From: Maribacter sp.
Lineage (GTDB): Bacteria > Bacteroidota > Bacteroidia > Flavobacteriales > Flavobacteriaceae
Direction of reading: 5' to 3'
Assembly (NCBI GenBank): GCA_011050675.1
Contig: DRFI01000018.1
Coordinates: forward strand, 1 to 64,000
DNA length: 64,000 nucleotides
The notes under the pieces are model-generated. The model was not told the DNA's origin, ran no database searches, and saw only the letters and a program-made list of their open reading frames with translations. Position numbers and translations under genes: made by a program. The first letter of the stretch is position 1, and every line of letters begins with the position of its first letter. Shown here piece by piece: positions 25,923 to 35,718 of this stretch.

Positions 25923-26084
25923 TTATCTGGTTCTAAGATATTCAATATTGGCGGCTATTATTCCGTAATCATATGTTTTATTAAAGTTTAAATATGACTT
26001 AGGTATGTCATAACTGACCATTTTCTTAATTGAATTGATCTCTACTGCGGTCTTTTTTCCAATAATATCAAAAGTTGGGTACAT
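25923..26084 (-). CDS. Small hypothetical ORF (53 aa)
   Basis: ATG 26084 to TAA 25923-25925 encodes MYPTFDIIGKKTAVEINSIK and continues to end IEYLRTR. Balanced amino acid use (not a shadow of a longer gene) and its own start make it plausible. It lies between two minus-strand genes. Too short to place in a family; could also be the remnant of a longer gene. Confidence 0.35.
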   Translation of the reverse strand: MYPTFDIIGKKTAVEINSIKKMVSYDIPKSYLNFNKTYDYGIIAANIEYLRTR

Positions 26085-26110
26085 TTTTTAAATTATAGCC
26101 TTTGGTAACG

Positions 26111-26833
26111 TTAGTTAATCTTTTTAAATCCTTCATTTTCTAATTTCCATTTCACTACATTTTTCTCATGTCCGTAAAATCCAGAATCATTTCCTTCGCC
26201 GTAGCTATTATATGATAGTATTCTTTGCTCAGGTGAATATTTTAAATCAATGTTTGCACCTCTGTTTGCGCCTATGGAGAGGTAAGCCTTATCATCGAAC
26301 ATAGCTTCACTTTTGTATAGAGAACCATTCTTTATTTCATAAATTTTTGCTGTTGCATAATGTGTTCCTTGACAACAAGTTCCCCAGCCTAGAATTAGGT
26401 AATAGGGTTTATTATCGATTTCTATCATTTTTAAATCCGTAATAAAAATATCTCCGCCATCTGTTTCATTTAAATCTATAAAGTTTATATCCCTGGATTC
26501 TGTTTTAAATTGGGCATAAATTACTGAACGATGACAGCAGCCAGTGTCCCGTTCAGGCCAACTATAGGTCTTAAGTAAGTTATTTGAAGTTTTTCTTATA
26601 TCTATATGTTTAGATAAGCTATCATATGGGTTGGCAAAGCTAGAAGTGTCTTTTAAATGTTCTAAGAATCTTTCTTTTAAAAATGGAAATATGTTATAAG
26701 CAAGTTCATAATCAACTTCCATATAAGCTTTAAATGAACTGGATAGTAATTCATCAGAATAATTATCGTTCGTTTGTCCTAAAAGCGAACTACTTACAAG
26801 GGTTATTAGAACTAAAAATTTGAATTCACTCAT
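26111..26833 (-). CDS. Hypothetical exported protein
   Basis: 240 aa with a signal peptide (KFLVLITLVSSSLLGQ). No recognised domain; notable are a Cys-rich patch (PERDTGCCHRSVIYAQF, and LGWGTCCQGTHYATAKIY), so two CC pairs that may form disulfides in the periplasm, and a C-terminal beta-rich end (YGHEKNVVKWKLENEGFKK). The 53-aa ORF follows 26 bp downstream in the same direction. Confidence 0.65.
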   Translation of the reverse strand: MSEFKFLVLITLVSSSLLGQTNDNYSDELLSSSFKAYMEVDYELAYNIFPFLKERFLEHLKDTSSFANPYDSLSKHIDIRKTSNNLLKTYSWPERDTGCCHRSVIYAQFKTESRDINFIDLNETDGGDIFITDLKMIEIDNKPYYLILGWGTCCQGTHYATAKIYEIKNGSLYKSEAMFDDKAYLSIGANRGANIDLKYSPEQRILSYNSYGEGNDSGFYGHEKNVVKWKLENEGFKKIN

Positions 26834-27150
26834 TTTTTATAACGGGAATTTGCTATGAACCGTTGTACTTACGAAGGCGTATCGTGTTCATTTGGTTTTT
26901 ACCTTTAACTTTAGCCATAGGTAAGCCTTTTGGAAAAAATCAAGAAACTTCGCCCGCCGGAAACGTAAAGTCTAGCTTGTTATTTTATTTAAAAGTAAGT
27001 AAAATTTTGATTTTTATGGATCAGGAAATAATGGTTTATAGTAGTTTTTATAAAACATTTTTAAGTAAAATAGATTCTTCAAATACTATTTTTTAGAAGC
27101 TATTTAATAGCTTATATATATCTTGTAGAATTCTTTAATTCTTTTTAATT
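26834..27150. other. Divergent intergenic region, no gene
   Basis: 317 bp between the exported-protein gene and DinB. The first 70 bp (TGCTATGAACCGTTGTACTT ... GCGTATCGTGTTC) look like half of the GTTG-containing intergenic elements seen in the 35-51 kb region but have no clear partner arm. The rest is AT-rich, with no convincing ORF. Confidence 0.4.
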
Positions 27151-27687
27151 ATGAAAAATTTAGTTCTAACAATAGTAATCATTTTTTGTACTGCTATGAC
27201 TCATGGGCAAACTGATTTTGTTCCAAAAACTCCCTTCACCAAAACGTATTTAGCTGTATGGCTTGCAGCCAGTGAACACTGTTTGGATGTAGCTAAGACA
27301 ATGCCAGAAGAACTATATTCGTATAAGCCAACGGCTGTAAGTAAGTCTTTTGGTGAACAAATGGTCCATATTGGATATACAGTGGAGCTACTTACAAAAC
27401 GTTATGTGCAGGGAAAGGAAGTAAGACCAAATGCTCCTGATGCTTCCAAGATGACGAAGGCTGAGATTCTTGAATTGTTAGAAAATGGGTTCGCTTATAC
27501 TACTAGTGTGATCTACACCATAGAACAGGAACAATTGGATGAGTCTTGCGTAATGTATCATAGTGGGAATACCGTGAGTAGGGCATTTGCCTTTTTTTAT
27601 GTACAAGATCATATGACCAACCACAGGGCCAAAGCAAATTTGTATCTTCGATTGAACAATATACAACCACCTGAATATACTTGGTAA
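27151..27687 (+). CDS. DinB-family protein
   Basis: 178 aa with a signal peptide (MKNLVLTIVIIFCTAMTHGQ). The four-helix DinB fold is suggested by the metal-binding His pattern: SFGEQMVHIGYTVELL, then YVQDHMTNHRAKANLYLRLN, with PPEYTW at the end. Family members act as metal-dependent thiol transferases or have unknown roles. Being exported is less common in the family. Single plus-strand gene. Confidence 0.82.
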   Translation: MKNLVLTIVIIFCTAMTHGQTDFVPKTPFTKTYLAVWLAASEHCLDVAKTMPEELYSYKPTAVSKSFGEQMVHIGYTVELLTKRYVQGKEVRPNAPDASKMTKAEILELLENGFAYTTSVIYTIEQEQLDESCVMYHSGNTVSRAFAFFYVQDHMTNHRAKANLYLRLNNIQPPEYTW

Positions 27688-28106
27688 GCAACGCTGCATT
27701 AACTCATTGAAGTTCAGTTTTATTAAATGTATACTAACGGTCTCGTGTATGAGTAGTGCGAAGGCAAGGAAACTTTTCGTTTCCGTCTGCGCACGAAGCT
27801 AAAGCTTATTGTTTTAATTTCTTATTTCCGTGGTTAGTAACTCCAGTATTTCTTCGTTTAGATGTAAACACAATCGTAGTCTTTCATTGATTAGTTCTAT
27901 AAAAATTGCTTGATTTTCAATCATATTTTCAAATTCAATCTTTTTTAAGAGGTCGTTGTTGTCAACATTAAAAGCTGAATATGTTTTTCATACAAATGTA
28001 TTTGTATAAAAATCCTCTAACTGTCTTTTAATAATCACTTGCACTATTTTTACATGCATTGTTAGCCCTATTGATTTATTAGTCTTAACAGTTAATTGCT
28101 TTTCTG
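27688..28106. repeat. Intergenic region with family B repeat copy (27735-27815)
   Basis: 419 bp. ACGGTCTCGTGTATGAGTAG is followed by TTTTCGTTTCCGTCTGCGCA and CGAAGCTAAAGCTTATTG; the latter part matches the copy at 23058. A 36-codon minus-strand frame (27814-27924, MIENQAIFIELINERLR...) lies beside it but has only weak support as a gene. A short inverted pair, ATACAAATGTATTTGTAT, is at about 27993-28010. Confidence 0.5.
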
Positions 28107-30179
28107 TTACTTCAACTTCTTAATCAAATATGAAAATGTCAAAGCATGTGATTTTGCGCGTTGTTCATTTGTAGATGAACCCGCATGACCTCCTTCGGTA
28201 TTTTCATAATAATAAGTTTTATAACCCAAATCATTCATTTTAGCAACCATTTTTCTAGCATGACCAGGGTGCACCCTATCATCTCGGGTAGAGGTAGTAA
28301 AGAATACTTCTGGATAATCCATTCCTTCTTTTAGGTTATGGTATGGTGAATACTTCTTAAGGTATTCCCATTCTTCGGGAATATCGGGGTTGCCGTATTC
28401 GCCTGTCCAACTAGCACCTGCAAGTAGTTTATTGAAACGCTGCATATCTAACAATGGAACTTGACACACAATGGCATTGTATAAATCTGGTCGTTGTGTA
28501 AATGCAACACCCACTAATAAGCCACCATTACTGCCACCCATAACACCTAAATGCTTAGGTGAGCTAACTTTTCTGGAAATTAAATCTTCAGTTACTCCAT
28601 ATAAATCGTCAAATACATTTTGACGTTTTTCTTTCATTCCATCTTGATGCCATTTTGGACCATACTCACCACCACCACGTATATTAGCCACTACATAAAC
28701 GCCTCCCTTATCTAACCACGATACGCCAATGGTTGATGCGTAATAAGGTGTTTCTGAAATCTCATAGCCACCATACGCATAAATTAGGGTGGGATTAGAG
28801 CCATCATATTTCATGCCTTTGGCACCTACCATAAAATAAGGAACCATGGTACCATCTTTTGATTTCGCTTTGTGTTGTTGTATTTCGTATTTACTTCCGT
28901 CAAAATATGCTGGTAACGATTTGTAGGATTCAAATGTGTTCTTGCTGGCATCAGCAAAATACATTGTAGATGGTGTAGTAAAATTTGTAAACTCAAAGAA
29001 ATAATCATCTGAAAGCTCATTTGTACCCGCAATGTAAATACTGCCAAAATCTGGCGCATTTACCTTTTCGCTACTCCACTTTTCGTTATTGAATGAATAG
29101 ACGTATAACTCACTCTTAACGTTTGTTAAAAGGCTGATTAGTAATTTGTTTTTAGTTGTGGAAACTTGTGTGATACTCGAAAATTCATCAGGTTCTATAA
29201 TGAGTTGAATTTCCTTATTACCTTTTAATAATTCGGTGAAATTTAGACTTATAAGTGTTCCTGTTTTATAGGTTTTGCCATTTACTGTCCAGTCTGATTT
29301 TAATTGTATAATAAATTGATTATTTAAAATATTAGAAGGCATAGCGTCCTCAGGAATGTCTAAGAGGATTGCTTTATTGTTGTGCCAAACAAAATTGCGA
29401 TTTGTAAAAAATGTTGTTGCTTGAGTAATCATTGTATATGCCTGTGAACCATCTCGAAAAACAAAGCCCCAAGTACCAACATCTGTAGTTTCTCCTTCAT
29501 AAATTAGTTGTGCGTCTTTTAATAATGTCCCGCGTTTCCATAATTTTACCTGTCTAGGGTAACCAGAGGTTGTCACTGTACCTTCTCCAAAATCAGATGC
29601 TACTACCAAGGTGTTTTCATCAACATAATTAACACCTCCTTTAGTGTTATCTATTGAAAATCCGTTTTCTATAAATTGTTTTTTATTTACATCAAATTCT
29701 TTGATAAATACAGCATCGCCACCACCATTAGAAAGCTGAATTAAAAACCGATTATAATCAGGATATAAGCCATTACTACCTTTGTACACCCATTTTTTAT
29801 TCTCTTTTTTTGAAAGTTCATCTAAATCAAGAAGGGTTTCCCAAACTGGATTTCCGCTGGTATAGCTTTCTAAAGAACTTCTTCTCCAAATTCCCCTTAT
29901 GTGATTTTTGTCTTGCCAGAAGCTGTAAGCAAAATCCCCGAGAATTGCAGGATATACTAATTTTTCTGATGAATTATAAATCGCTAAGCTATTGTCAAAC
30001 ATAGATTCATAATCATTTTCAGCAGTGAGTTCTTCAAGCGTCGCTTTATTTTGACGCTCTACAAACTCCAGTGATTTCTTGCCATCTACTTCTTCTAGCC
30101 ACAGGTACTTGTCTTCCTGTGCTTTCATGACTTGGCTAAGTCCTATAAATGTTATGAGTACTAAAATAATTTTTTTCAT
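28107..30179 (-). CDS. Prolyl oligopeptidase family serine peptidase (S9)
   Basis: 690 aa, exported (signal MKKIILVLITFIGLSQVMKA). N-terminal beta-propeller and C-terminal alpha/beta hydrolase domain. Catalytic Ser in LGVMGGSNGGLLVG (about Ser550), Asp in TSTRDDRVHPGHA (about 634) and His in NTEGGHAGSS (His665). ANIRGGGEYGPKWHQDGM is also typical. It cleaves after Pro in short peptides, here probably in the periplasm. It heads a minus-strand series of secreted peptidases with 30461 and 33496, but the gaps of about 280 bp and more suggest separate promoters. Confidence 0.93.
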   Translation of the reverse strand: MKKIILVLITFIGLSQVMKAQEDKYLWLEEVDGKKSLEFVERQNKATLEELTAENDYESMFDNSLAIYNSSEKLVYPAILGDFAYSFWQDKNHIRGIWRRSSLESYTSGNPVWETLLDLDELSKKENKKWVYKGSNGLYPDYNRFLIQLSNGGGDAVFIKEFDVNKKQFIENGFSIDNTKGGVNYVDENTLVVASDFGEGTVTTSGYPRQVKLWKRGTLLKDAQLIYEGETTDVGTWGFVFRDGSQAYTMITQATTFFTNRNFVWHNNKAILLDIPEDAMPSNILNNQFIIQLKSDWTVNGKTYKTGTLISLNFTELLKGNKEIQLIIEPDEFSSITQVSTTKNKLLISLLTNVKSELYVYSFNNEKWSSEKVNAPDFGSIYIAGTNELSDDYFFEFTNFTTPSTMYFADASKNTFESYKSLPAYFDGSKYEIQQHKAKSKDGTMVPYFMVGAKGMKYDGSNPTLIYAYGGYEISETPYYASTIGVSWLDKGGVYVVANIRGGGEYGPKWHQDGMKEKRQNVFDDLYGVTEDLISRKVSSPKHLGVMGGSNGGLLVGVAFTQRPDLYNAIVCQVPLLDMQRFNKLLAGASWTGEYGNPDIPEEWEYLKKYSPYHNLKEGMDYPEVFFTTSTRDDRVHPGHARKMVAKMNDLGYKTYYYENTEGGHAGSSTNEQRAKSHALTFSYLIKKLK

Positions 30180-30460
30180 AATTCATTTGGTTTAATCTCG
30201 TTAGTTGCTCTAAATGTATGATAGTTAGTTGAGCAGTTGTGGATACATAGTCGTTAGCTTACATAGTTTTGGTCAGTTTTATTTCTTCAGAAATGTTAAT
30301 GATTTAATAATTGATAGCAAAAAGTATCAAGTGTTTACCATTCTTGTCTCTCGTGCCTTTGGCAGGCAGGTTCGAAGTAAAATGATGCAAGACATTGCAC
30401 TTAGATTGGGCATCCTTTCTGTATTATTTTGAAAAGTCGTTCTTAACAATTTAGTAACGC

Positions 30461-32533
30461 TCACTCTAATCCCAAACTCTCGATATACGCTTTATTATTA
30501 GTTGGTCGTCCTAAAAATTCCTCCACAGCTTCATCGTTATCTCTTTGGTCACCATTAGCAAGAATTAGTTTTTTGTATTTCATCCCGGTTTCTGTATCAC
30601 GCAATCCGTTCTTTTTAAATTCAGTAAACATATCCTGCGCATACACTTCAGACCATAAATATCCATAATAGTATACAGCACTTCCATGGATATGAGTCCA
30701 GCTGGCCTGTGGATGTGTACCAGCTATAGTCATATTCATAATACCCAATTCAGTATCAATATCGTTCCATAAGTCGTCAGTATTTAATGGTTTTTCTGGA
30801 TCGTATTTGTCATAAATAGTTGTGTCATACAATGCTCTTCTCAACCAGTACATAGCGTTTAATCCAGAAGACTCATTTTTTGCCTTTAACCGATTGTCAA
30901 ATAGTTCTTTGGGAAATATTTCGCCTGTTTCATAGTGTCTAGCAAACGAGCTAATGATATCGTAGTCATCAACCCAATTTTCAAAAATTTGCGATAATCC
31001 CTCTGCAAAATCATCTTTTACCCAATAGAGACCAGTATAAGGGCCTTCATAAGCCATCATATTTACGATATGACCAAATTCATGAAATAACATCCTTAGT
31101 TGATATGAACTAAGGAGGGATGGTTGTGAATCAGTTGGCTTCGTGAAATTTCCCAATAGCATAGCTGAAGGAATCTCATACCCGTTTTCAAATTGTCGTC
31201 CCCAGGTTAGTGGATTAGCATAAAAAAACGCTTCTTTATTTGGTCTGGGATACAAATCCAGATAGAATCTGCCTGTCATTTTTCCATTTTCATACACTTC
31301 ATACATGGTAACATCTTCATGCCACACAGAAGGGTTAACTACTTTTCTAAATTCTAAACCAAGTAGTTCTTGGTAAAGCGTAAGCATTCCTTCCAAACAG
31401 GCATCCATAGGAAAATATTCCCGAATTTTTTCATCATCCAATTGGTACTTAGTTTTCAATAACTGGTTTTTATAGTACTCTAAATTCCAGGGATTAATAG
31501 GACGACTATCATTAGGAGTGTTCAGGGTCTCATTTCTGAAAGTTTTCAAAACTTCAATATCTTCAAGGGCTTTAGGGGTAGCAGCTTCTACTAATCCATT
31601 GAGAAAATCCCATACGCGTGCTGGATTTTTTGCCATATTAAATTGTAGTTTGTAGCCAGCAAAAGATTCAAACCCCATTAATTTTCCTAATTGATTTCTT
31701 TTGCTAATTAGTGAATCTAGTATGGTTACGTTTTTATCGGCTGCAATATTTGCTTTTTTTGTAGCATACGCTAAGCGAACATCGCTGGAAATCGCATTTT
31801 CCATCACGGGTTTGATAGTGGCGTTAACAACAGGGATTTCATAACCTCCATCCGCTAGCTTGTAGGTATCTTTAAAATTTTCTGACAAACCGGCTGCCTG
31901 TTTTTCGTCCAAAACCAAAACTACTTCGTGTGAGTTCATATTTGTTGAAGACTGGTTAGCGAGTTCAGAGATTTCTTTATTAAGTTTTTTGTAGGTGGCA
32001 AGATCGGTTGCATTTAAGTATACTCCAGACTGTCTATATCCATCTAAGCTTTGCGTCATCAGCTTCTTTTCAAGACCTTCAAGCGCTTGCCCTTCTTTAG
32101 AATCTGCAAATTTTTGTAAGGTTTTATACAAAGCTTTATTGGCACCTAAATCAGTAAACAAGACTCCTAAGTCTTCAGAAGCCTTTAATCCTGCCGCTCG
32201 AGTCAGCGAATCAGGTGAATTTCCAAAAAATATAAAAACGTTATTAGAAGCTTTTATTAAATTATTAGAAATCCTGTCGTTCTCTTTAAATGTATTATCA
32301 AAAGTCAAATTTTCTAAAGCTATTATGTCATCAATATCTTGAGCTGTATTATCCATTACTACGCTTACATAAGAACTTATATGGTCTGCGGTAACGTCTG
32401 CGTACTTTATGGGTTCGTTTAATTCTGTATTAAACGGATTGTTCGCTGCCATTTCTAAACGCTCTGTTTTAGTGTCATTAGAACAGGATAATATGAGTAG
32501 TGTAATAAAGATTGAAGTTAGTTTGAGTTTCAT
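30461..32533 (-). CDS. M3 family metallopeptidase lipoprotein (Dcp/oligopeptidase-like)
   Basis: 690 aa. Lipoprotein signal MKLKLTSIFITLLILSC. The zinc site HEFGH is in RMLFHEFGHIVNMMAYEGP near residue 480, followed by the Glu of DDFAEGLSQIFENWV about 25 residues later, as in thimet-type oligopeptidases. C-terminal QASWTHIHGSAVYYYGYLWS carries the substrate-binding His and Tyr residues. Cleaves oligopeptides or dipeptides from the C-terminus. Envelope-anchored, so likely part of periplasmic peptide use. Confidence 0.92.
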   Translation of the reverse strand: MKLKLTSIFITLLILSCSNDTKTERLEMAANNPFNTELNEPIKYADVTADHISSYVSVVMDNTAQDIDDIIALENLTFDNTFKENDRISNNLIKASNNVFIFFGNSPDSLTRAAGLKASEDLGVLFTDLGANKALYKTLQKFADSKEGQALEGLEKKLMTQSLDGYRQSGVYLNATDLATYKKLNKEISELANQSSTNMNSHEVVLVLDEKQAAGLSENFKDTYKLADGGYEIPVVNATIKPVMENAISSDVRLAYATKKANIAADKNVTILDSLISKRNQLGKLMGFESFAGYKLQFNMAKNPARVWDFLNGLVEAATPKALEDIEVLKTFRNETLNTPNDSRPINPWNLEYYKNQLLKTKYQLDDEKIREYFPMDACLEGMLTLYQELLGLEFRKVVNPSVWHEDVTMYEVYENGKMTGRFYLDLYPRPNKEAFFYANPLTWGRQFENGYEIPSAMLLGNFTKPTDSQPSLLSSYQLRMLFHEFGHIVNMMAYEGPYTGLYWVKDDFAEGLSQIFENWVDDYDIISSFARHYETGEIFPKELFDNRLKAKNESSGLNAMYWLRRALYDTTIYDKYDPEKPLNTDDLWNDIDTELGIMNMTIAGTHPQASWTHIHGSAVYYYGYLWSEVYAQDMFTEFKKNGLRDTETGMKYKKLILANGDQRDNDEAVEEFLGRPTNNKAYIESLGLE

Positions 32534-32610
32534 TGATGTTAGTTTTTAATGGTTGGTTAGGATTATGTATTGTTTGATCCTTTTACTTATTTTATCGTGA
32601 TCTAAGGGTA

Positions 32611-32722
32611 TCAATAACCTATCAACACTAGCTTAATTTCACCTATGGCGTACACTAGGTTTTTAGGTACACGCTTTCGCGAAAGCGAACTCCATCGTAG
32701 TTTTTCTAAAGAATTTAATCAT
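32611..32722 (-). pseudogene. N-terminal remnant of a second DUF6090 gene
   Basis: Starting with ATG 32722, the sequence repeats the beginning of the DUF6090 gene at 32719-33480: MIKFFRK in frame, then, after one extra A in the A run, LRWSSLSRKRVPKN and GEIKLVLIG in the shifted frame, then stop. Its ATG overlaps the TGA of the intact gene (ATGA), so it was a translationally coupled tandem copy. Only about 36 codons remain; no C-terminal part is found before the M3 peptidase gene. Confidence 0.75.
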
Positions 32723-33480
32723 TTGGAAGTTGCTTTTATCTCTTTTACAATAAGGCTATCTAAGGTTTTAATATAAGCCGTAAAAGATTTCAAATCTCTG
32801 GAGTGTCCATTAAGACTTTCTAATTTAAATGTGAGGAGATTCCACAACTCCATATCATTATAAAATTGCCCGTAATCTGTCTCTGGACCACCAACTACAA
32901 GGCCATCCTGATTATAATTAGAAAAAACAGTTTGTGCATAGTTAACCTTATCATAGAAGAAAGGTTCTATAGATGTTGCATATTGACTCTTAATATATCC
33001 GTCAAAAGAGTTCAACCTTATCATCCATTCTCCAAATCTCTGAAACTGAACTTTGATTTCTTTATTTTGTATCCTTGCCAGATTTCCTTGATTAAGGAAT
33101 TCTTCTGTGATAGGAAATGAGGCATCAGTTACATAGGATGTTCCAAGGGCACCTATCGTATACTTTAATTGCTCTAATGAATCTCTGTTCTTTAAATTCA
33201 AAATATGAAGACTTCTCTTATTTGCAGTTATCAACGTGTCAAGGTCTCCGCTAAAATATATTAAACCTGGATTGATATAACTTAATTCGTCGTGTATGCG
33301 CTCATAGTAGTTTATCAAAGAATCTTTACTGATTCTCTTTTGGTTCCAGTTGTTTATACCCAGCGCTATAAGAATCCCAATAACCACAAGGATAATTTCT
33401 CCCATAGCGTAAAGGAAATATTTGGGAAACCGCTTTCGCGAAAGCGTACTCCAACGTAGTTTTCTAAAGAATTTTATCAT
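32719..33480 (-). CDS. DUF6090 family protein
   Basis: 253 aa. The start MIKFFRKLRWSTLSRKRFPK, followed by YFLYAMGEIILVVIGILIAL GINNW, that is a basic N-terminus and one membrane helix, is the hallmark of DUF6090. The rest is helical and extracytoplasmic or cytoplasmic. Function unknown; the genes often occur as tandem paralogues in flavobacteria, and here a decayed second copy follows. The codons for LSRKR lie in the palindrome GCTTTCGCGAAAGC, which is also kept in the remnant. Located 15 bp downstream of the DUF885 gene. Confidence 0.8.
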   Translation of the reverse strand: MIKFFRKLRWSTLSRKRFPKYFLYAMGEIILVVIGILIALGINNWNQKRISKDSLINYYERIHDELSYINPGLIYFSGDLDTLITANKRSLHILNLKNRDSLEQLKYTIGALGTSYVTDASFPITEEFLNQGNLARIQNKEIKVQFQRFGEWMIRLNSFDGYIKSQYATSIEPFFYDKVNYAQTVFSNYNQDGLVVGGPETDYGQFYNDMELWNLLTFKLESLNGHSRDLKSFTAYIKTLDSLIVKEIKATSK

Positions 33481-33495
33481 AATATTTTATAGCAC

Positions 33496-35247
33496 TTACT
33501 TCAACATTAGCTCACTAATATATTTTACGGGAGCATTACCGTAGCTTAAAAACTGCTCGTGAAATTCTTTTAAATCAAACGAATTTCCTTTTAGTGCTTT
33601 CATCTCTTTTCTAAGTTCATAAATTTCAGAAAAACCGGTAAAGTAAGAACTGAGTTGGGCAGAAGATAAGGTAACTCTTACCCACTTTTCCTCTGCCTCT
33701 GTTTTTTCCTGAAAGGCTTCTACCACCATAAGTTTCATTGCTTCTTCTTTTTTAAGTTTATTCGCATGATAGCCATAATCTAAAAGTACGTTAGTTACCA
33801 TTCTCAACTGCCATTTATAAAACATCAACCACATTTCTGGCGAATTACTATAGCCTTCTTCTAGCATCATTAATTCGGCATAGTTTGCCCAGCCCTCAAC
33901 CATAGCTCCATTGGCTAATATAGATTTAATGATACTAGGAGATTCATTACCATACACAAGCTGTGTATAATGACCAGGGATTCCTTCATGTATATTTAAT
34001 ATTTGAAGAATGTAGTGATTGTATTCTCTTAGATAACTTTCTGCTTCTTCTTCACTATAGCTGTCAAGCGGAGTTACATCATAATAAGTATTCCTTTCTT
34101 TTTCGTAAGGGCCAGGGCTACTTACAGAAGCACCACTTACACCTTGCATGTGCACAGGCATTTCACGGACTACTAAAGGCTTAGAAGGGTCTTGTGTTAA
34201 AAGGTCATGTTCCTCTACAAATGCAGCAAGAATAGGAATTTGACGTTTAATTTCATCTACAAAGTCTTCACGGGTAACATGTTTTTCGGCAATTTTATCA
34301 ATTAGCATTTTTACCATAACAATGGTATCTGTTGGCTTTTCTATATTGGCTAAATGATTATCCCAAATAGTGTCTGAAATTTGAATCATTTTTGCGTGTA
34401 TCTTTTTTTTCTCTTTTAAGGCTATAGTATATATTTCTTCAGCCGTATAATCTGAGTTGATTTCTAATTCATATTTTTTATCGAATAGCACTTTTCCTAT
34501 TCTTGGACTTTCGGCTTTGCCATCTGCAAATTCAACTTTTAATTTTTCAAGTGAAGTAAGGTAGTTACTAACCGCCTCTTTTGATGCTTGTATTCTTGCT
34601 ACCAGCATTTCTTTTTTAACGTTGCTCAGGGTTGAATTTGATATAGAATCCAAAAGTTGCTTACCTAAAATACCCAATGCACCCTGGTTTTGATTTAAGC
34701 CTAGTTCAAGGTGTTCCATCGTTGGCCTTGTAAGGTTTTCTATTGCACTTTCATAATATGCGGGAACATTTACCAAGAGCGTAGACAGAATTTCTAATCG
34801 GGTATCAAGATCTGCATAATCGCCGTTTATAATGGTCCATACGCGGCCTGTAACATTGTAACCGGATGCATCCCATTCATGGTCTTTAAATTCGTTAACA
34901 TACCATGCTCCAGATGCCAGCGAATTTTCTATAAGATGATAGTCTATTTTGTTACCATCATCTAAGTTGGCGAGTTCAAACTGCTTTAGCTTATCGTCCA
35001 TTTCCTTAAGCGAATTGAGAAATTTTCGTTTATTTTCTTCGGAATTGATATTCAATATAGAATCGTACTCATGTAACCCAACCCAGGATGCCCAAGCTGG
35101 ATTTTGTTTCCAAAGCTCCTTAAGGAACTCCTCTTTAAACGTATCAAAATTCTCATTTTGGTCTATGGCGATCTCATTTTTCGATTGTTCTTTACAAGCA
35201 GATATCGAAATGACAAGAATTATTACTAATAGTAGAAGTTTTTTCAT
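33496..35247 (-). CDS. DUF885 family metallopeptidase-like lipoprotein
   Basis: 583 aa. Lipoprotein signal MKKLLLLVIILVISISAC. The DUF885 motif HEGIPGH, which resembles an HExxxGH zinc site, is in LNIHEGIPGHYTQLVYGNE near residue 420, followed by GAMVEGWANYAELMMLEEG with the third ligand Glu. Family members are thought to be peptidases but are little characterised. It precedes the DUF6090 gene by 15 bp, so these two are probably one transcript. Confidence 0.88.
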   Translation of the reverse strand: MKKLLLLVIILVISISACKEQSKNEIAIDQNENFDTFKEEFLKELWKQNPAWASWVGLHEYDSILNINSEENKRKFLNSLKEMDDKLKQFELANLDDGNKIDYHLIENSLASGAWYVNEFKDHEWDASGYNVTGRVWTIINGDYADLDTRLEILSTLLVNVPAYYESAIENLTRPTMEHLELGLNQNQGALGILGKQLLDSISNSTLSNVKKEMLVARIQASKEAVSNYLTSLEKLKVEFADGKAESPRIGKVLFDKKYELEINSDYTAEEIYTIALKEKKKIHAKMIQISDTIWDNHLANIEKPTDTIVMVKMLIDKIAEKHVTREDFVDEIKRQIPILAAFVEEHDLLTQDPSKPLVVREMPVHMQGVSGASVSSPGPYEKERNTYYDVTPLDSYSEEEAESYLREYNHYILQILNIHEGIPGHYTQLVYGNESPSIIKSILANGAMVEGWANYAELMMLEEGYSNSPEMWLMFYKWQLRMVTNVLLDYGYHANKLKKEEAMKLMVVEAFQEKTEAEEKWVRVTLSSAQLSSYFTGFSEIYELRKEMKALKGNSFDLKEFHEQFLSYGNAPVKYISELMLK

Positions 35248-35512
35248 GATTGATTATTGATTAATAGCTAACTATAATAAGACGCTTGATCACCTAAAGA
35301 ATTTTAACGTTGGTTTGTGGATTGATCATATTGAAGTACAAAAATTATACTTAGATACACTTATTTCGTATTTACTAGTAATTTAACTAAATTCTTTGCC
35401 GTATTAATAATTACCAGTGTATAGTGGTGTATTATGTGTATAATTTGTATTTATAAGTGGATATTTTGTAAATAATACAATTGAACAATCTAATAATGAG
35501 GATAAACAAAAA
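35248..35512. other. AT-rich non-coding stretch
   Basis: About 265 bp with no ORF of interest and no clear repeat. It contains the likely promoter of the DUF885 gene; a convincing TAnnTTTG could not be fixed. Confidence 0.4.
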
Positions 35513-35535
35513 AGCCCATCCATTACAGATGAGCT
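35513..35535 (-). terminator. Terminator of the HmuY remnant
   Basis: AGCCCATC and GATGAGCT pair with one mismatch around a 7-base loop; an A run (35507-35513) on the plus strand gives the T run on the minus strand. It is 30 bp downstream of the remnant's stop codon, the same place as at the intact hmuY-like gene. Confidence 0.7.
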
Positions 35536-35564
35536 CAATTGTAAACAATTTAAATTAAAAGAGA

Positions 35565-35718
35565 CTACTCAAAAGAATTCCCCCCTTTATTAGGGTTGTA
35601 TACACAATCAAAGGTGAAATAAAGTTTTGCATCTGCAAACGCATCTGGTTCGGCAGGGGCGTTTTCATAGTAGCTAATAATCTCTACTTTGGCATAATTA
35701 TCTTCTGTTATTCTAATT
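35565..35718 (-). pseudogene. C-terminal fragment of a HmuY-like gene
   Basis: About 51 in-frame codons, EDNYAKVEIISYYENAPAEP, DAFADAKLYFTF, then CVYNPNKGGNSFE-stop, nearly identical to the C-terminus of the intact lipoprotein at 51121-51747. Nucleotide identity extends through the stop codon to the terminator region and ends abruptly at about 35718 where repeat family B begins. The rest of the gene is missing. Confidence 0.88.

Noticed and set aside
25980..25995. Thirteenth copy of the 18-bp repeat (AAAGTTTAAATATGAC)
   Set aside because: Only the first 12 bases match; it lies inside the small ORF at 25923-26084 and lacks the AAAGGAT half.
30229..30432. 67-aa ORF between two peptidase genes
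   Set aside because: No ribosome site, odd composition, and located in the region expected to hold the S9 peptidase promoter. No similarity recognised.
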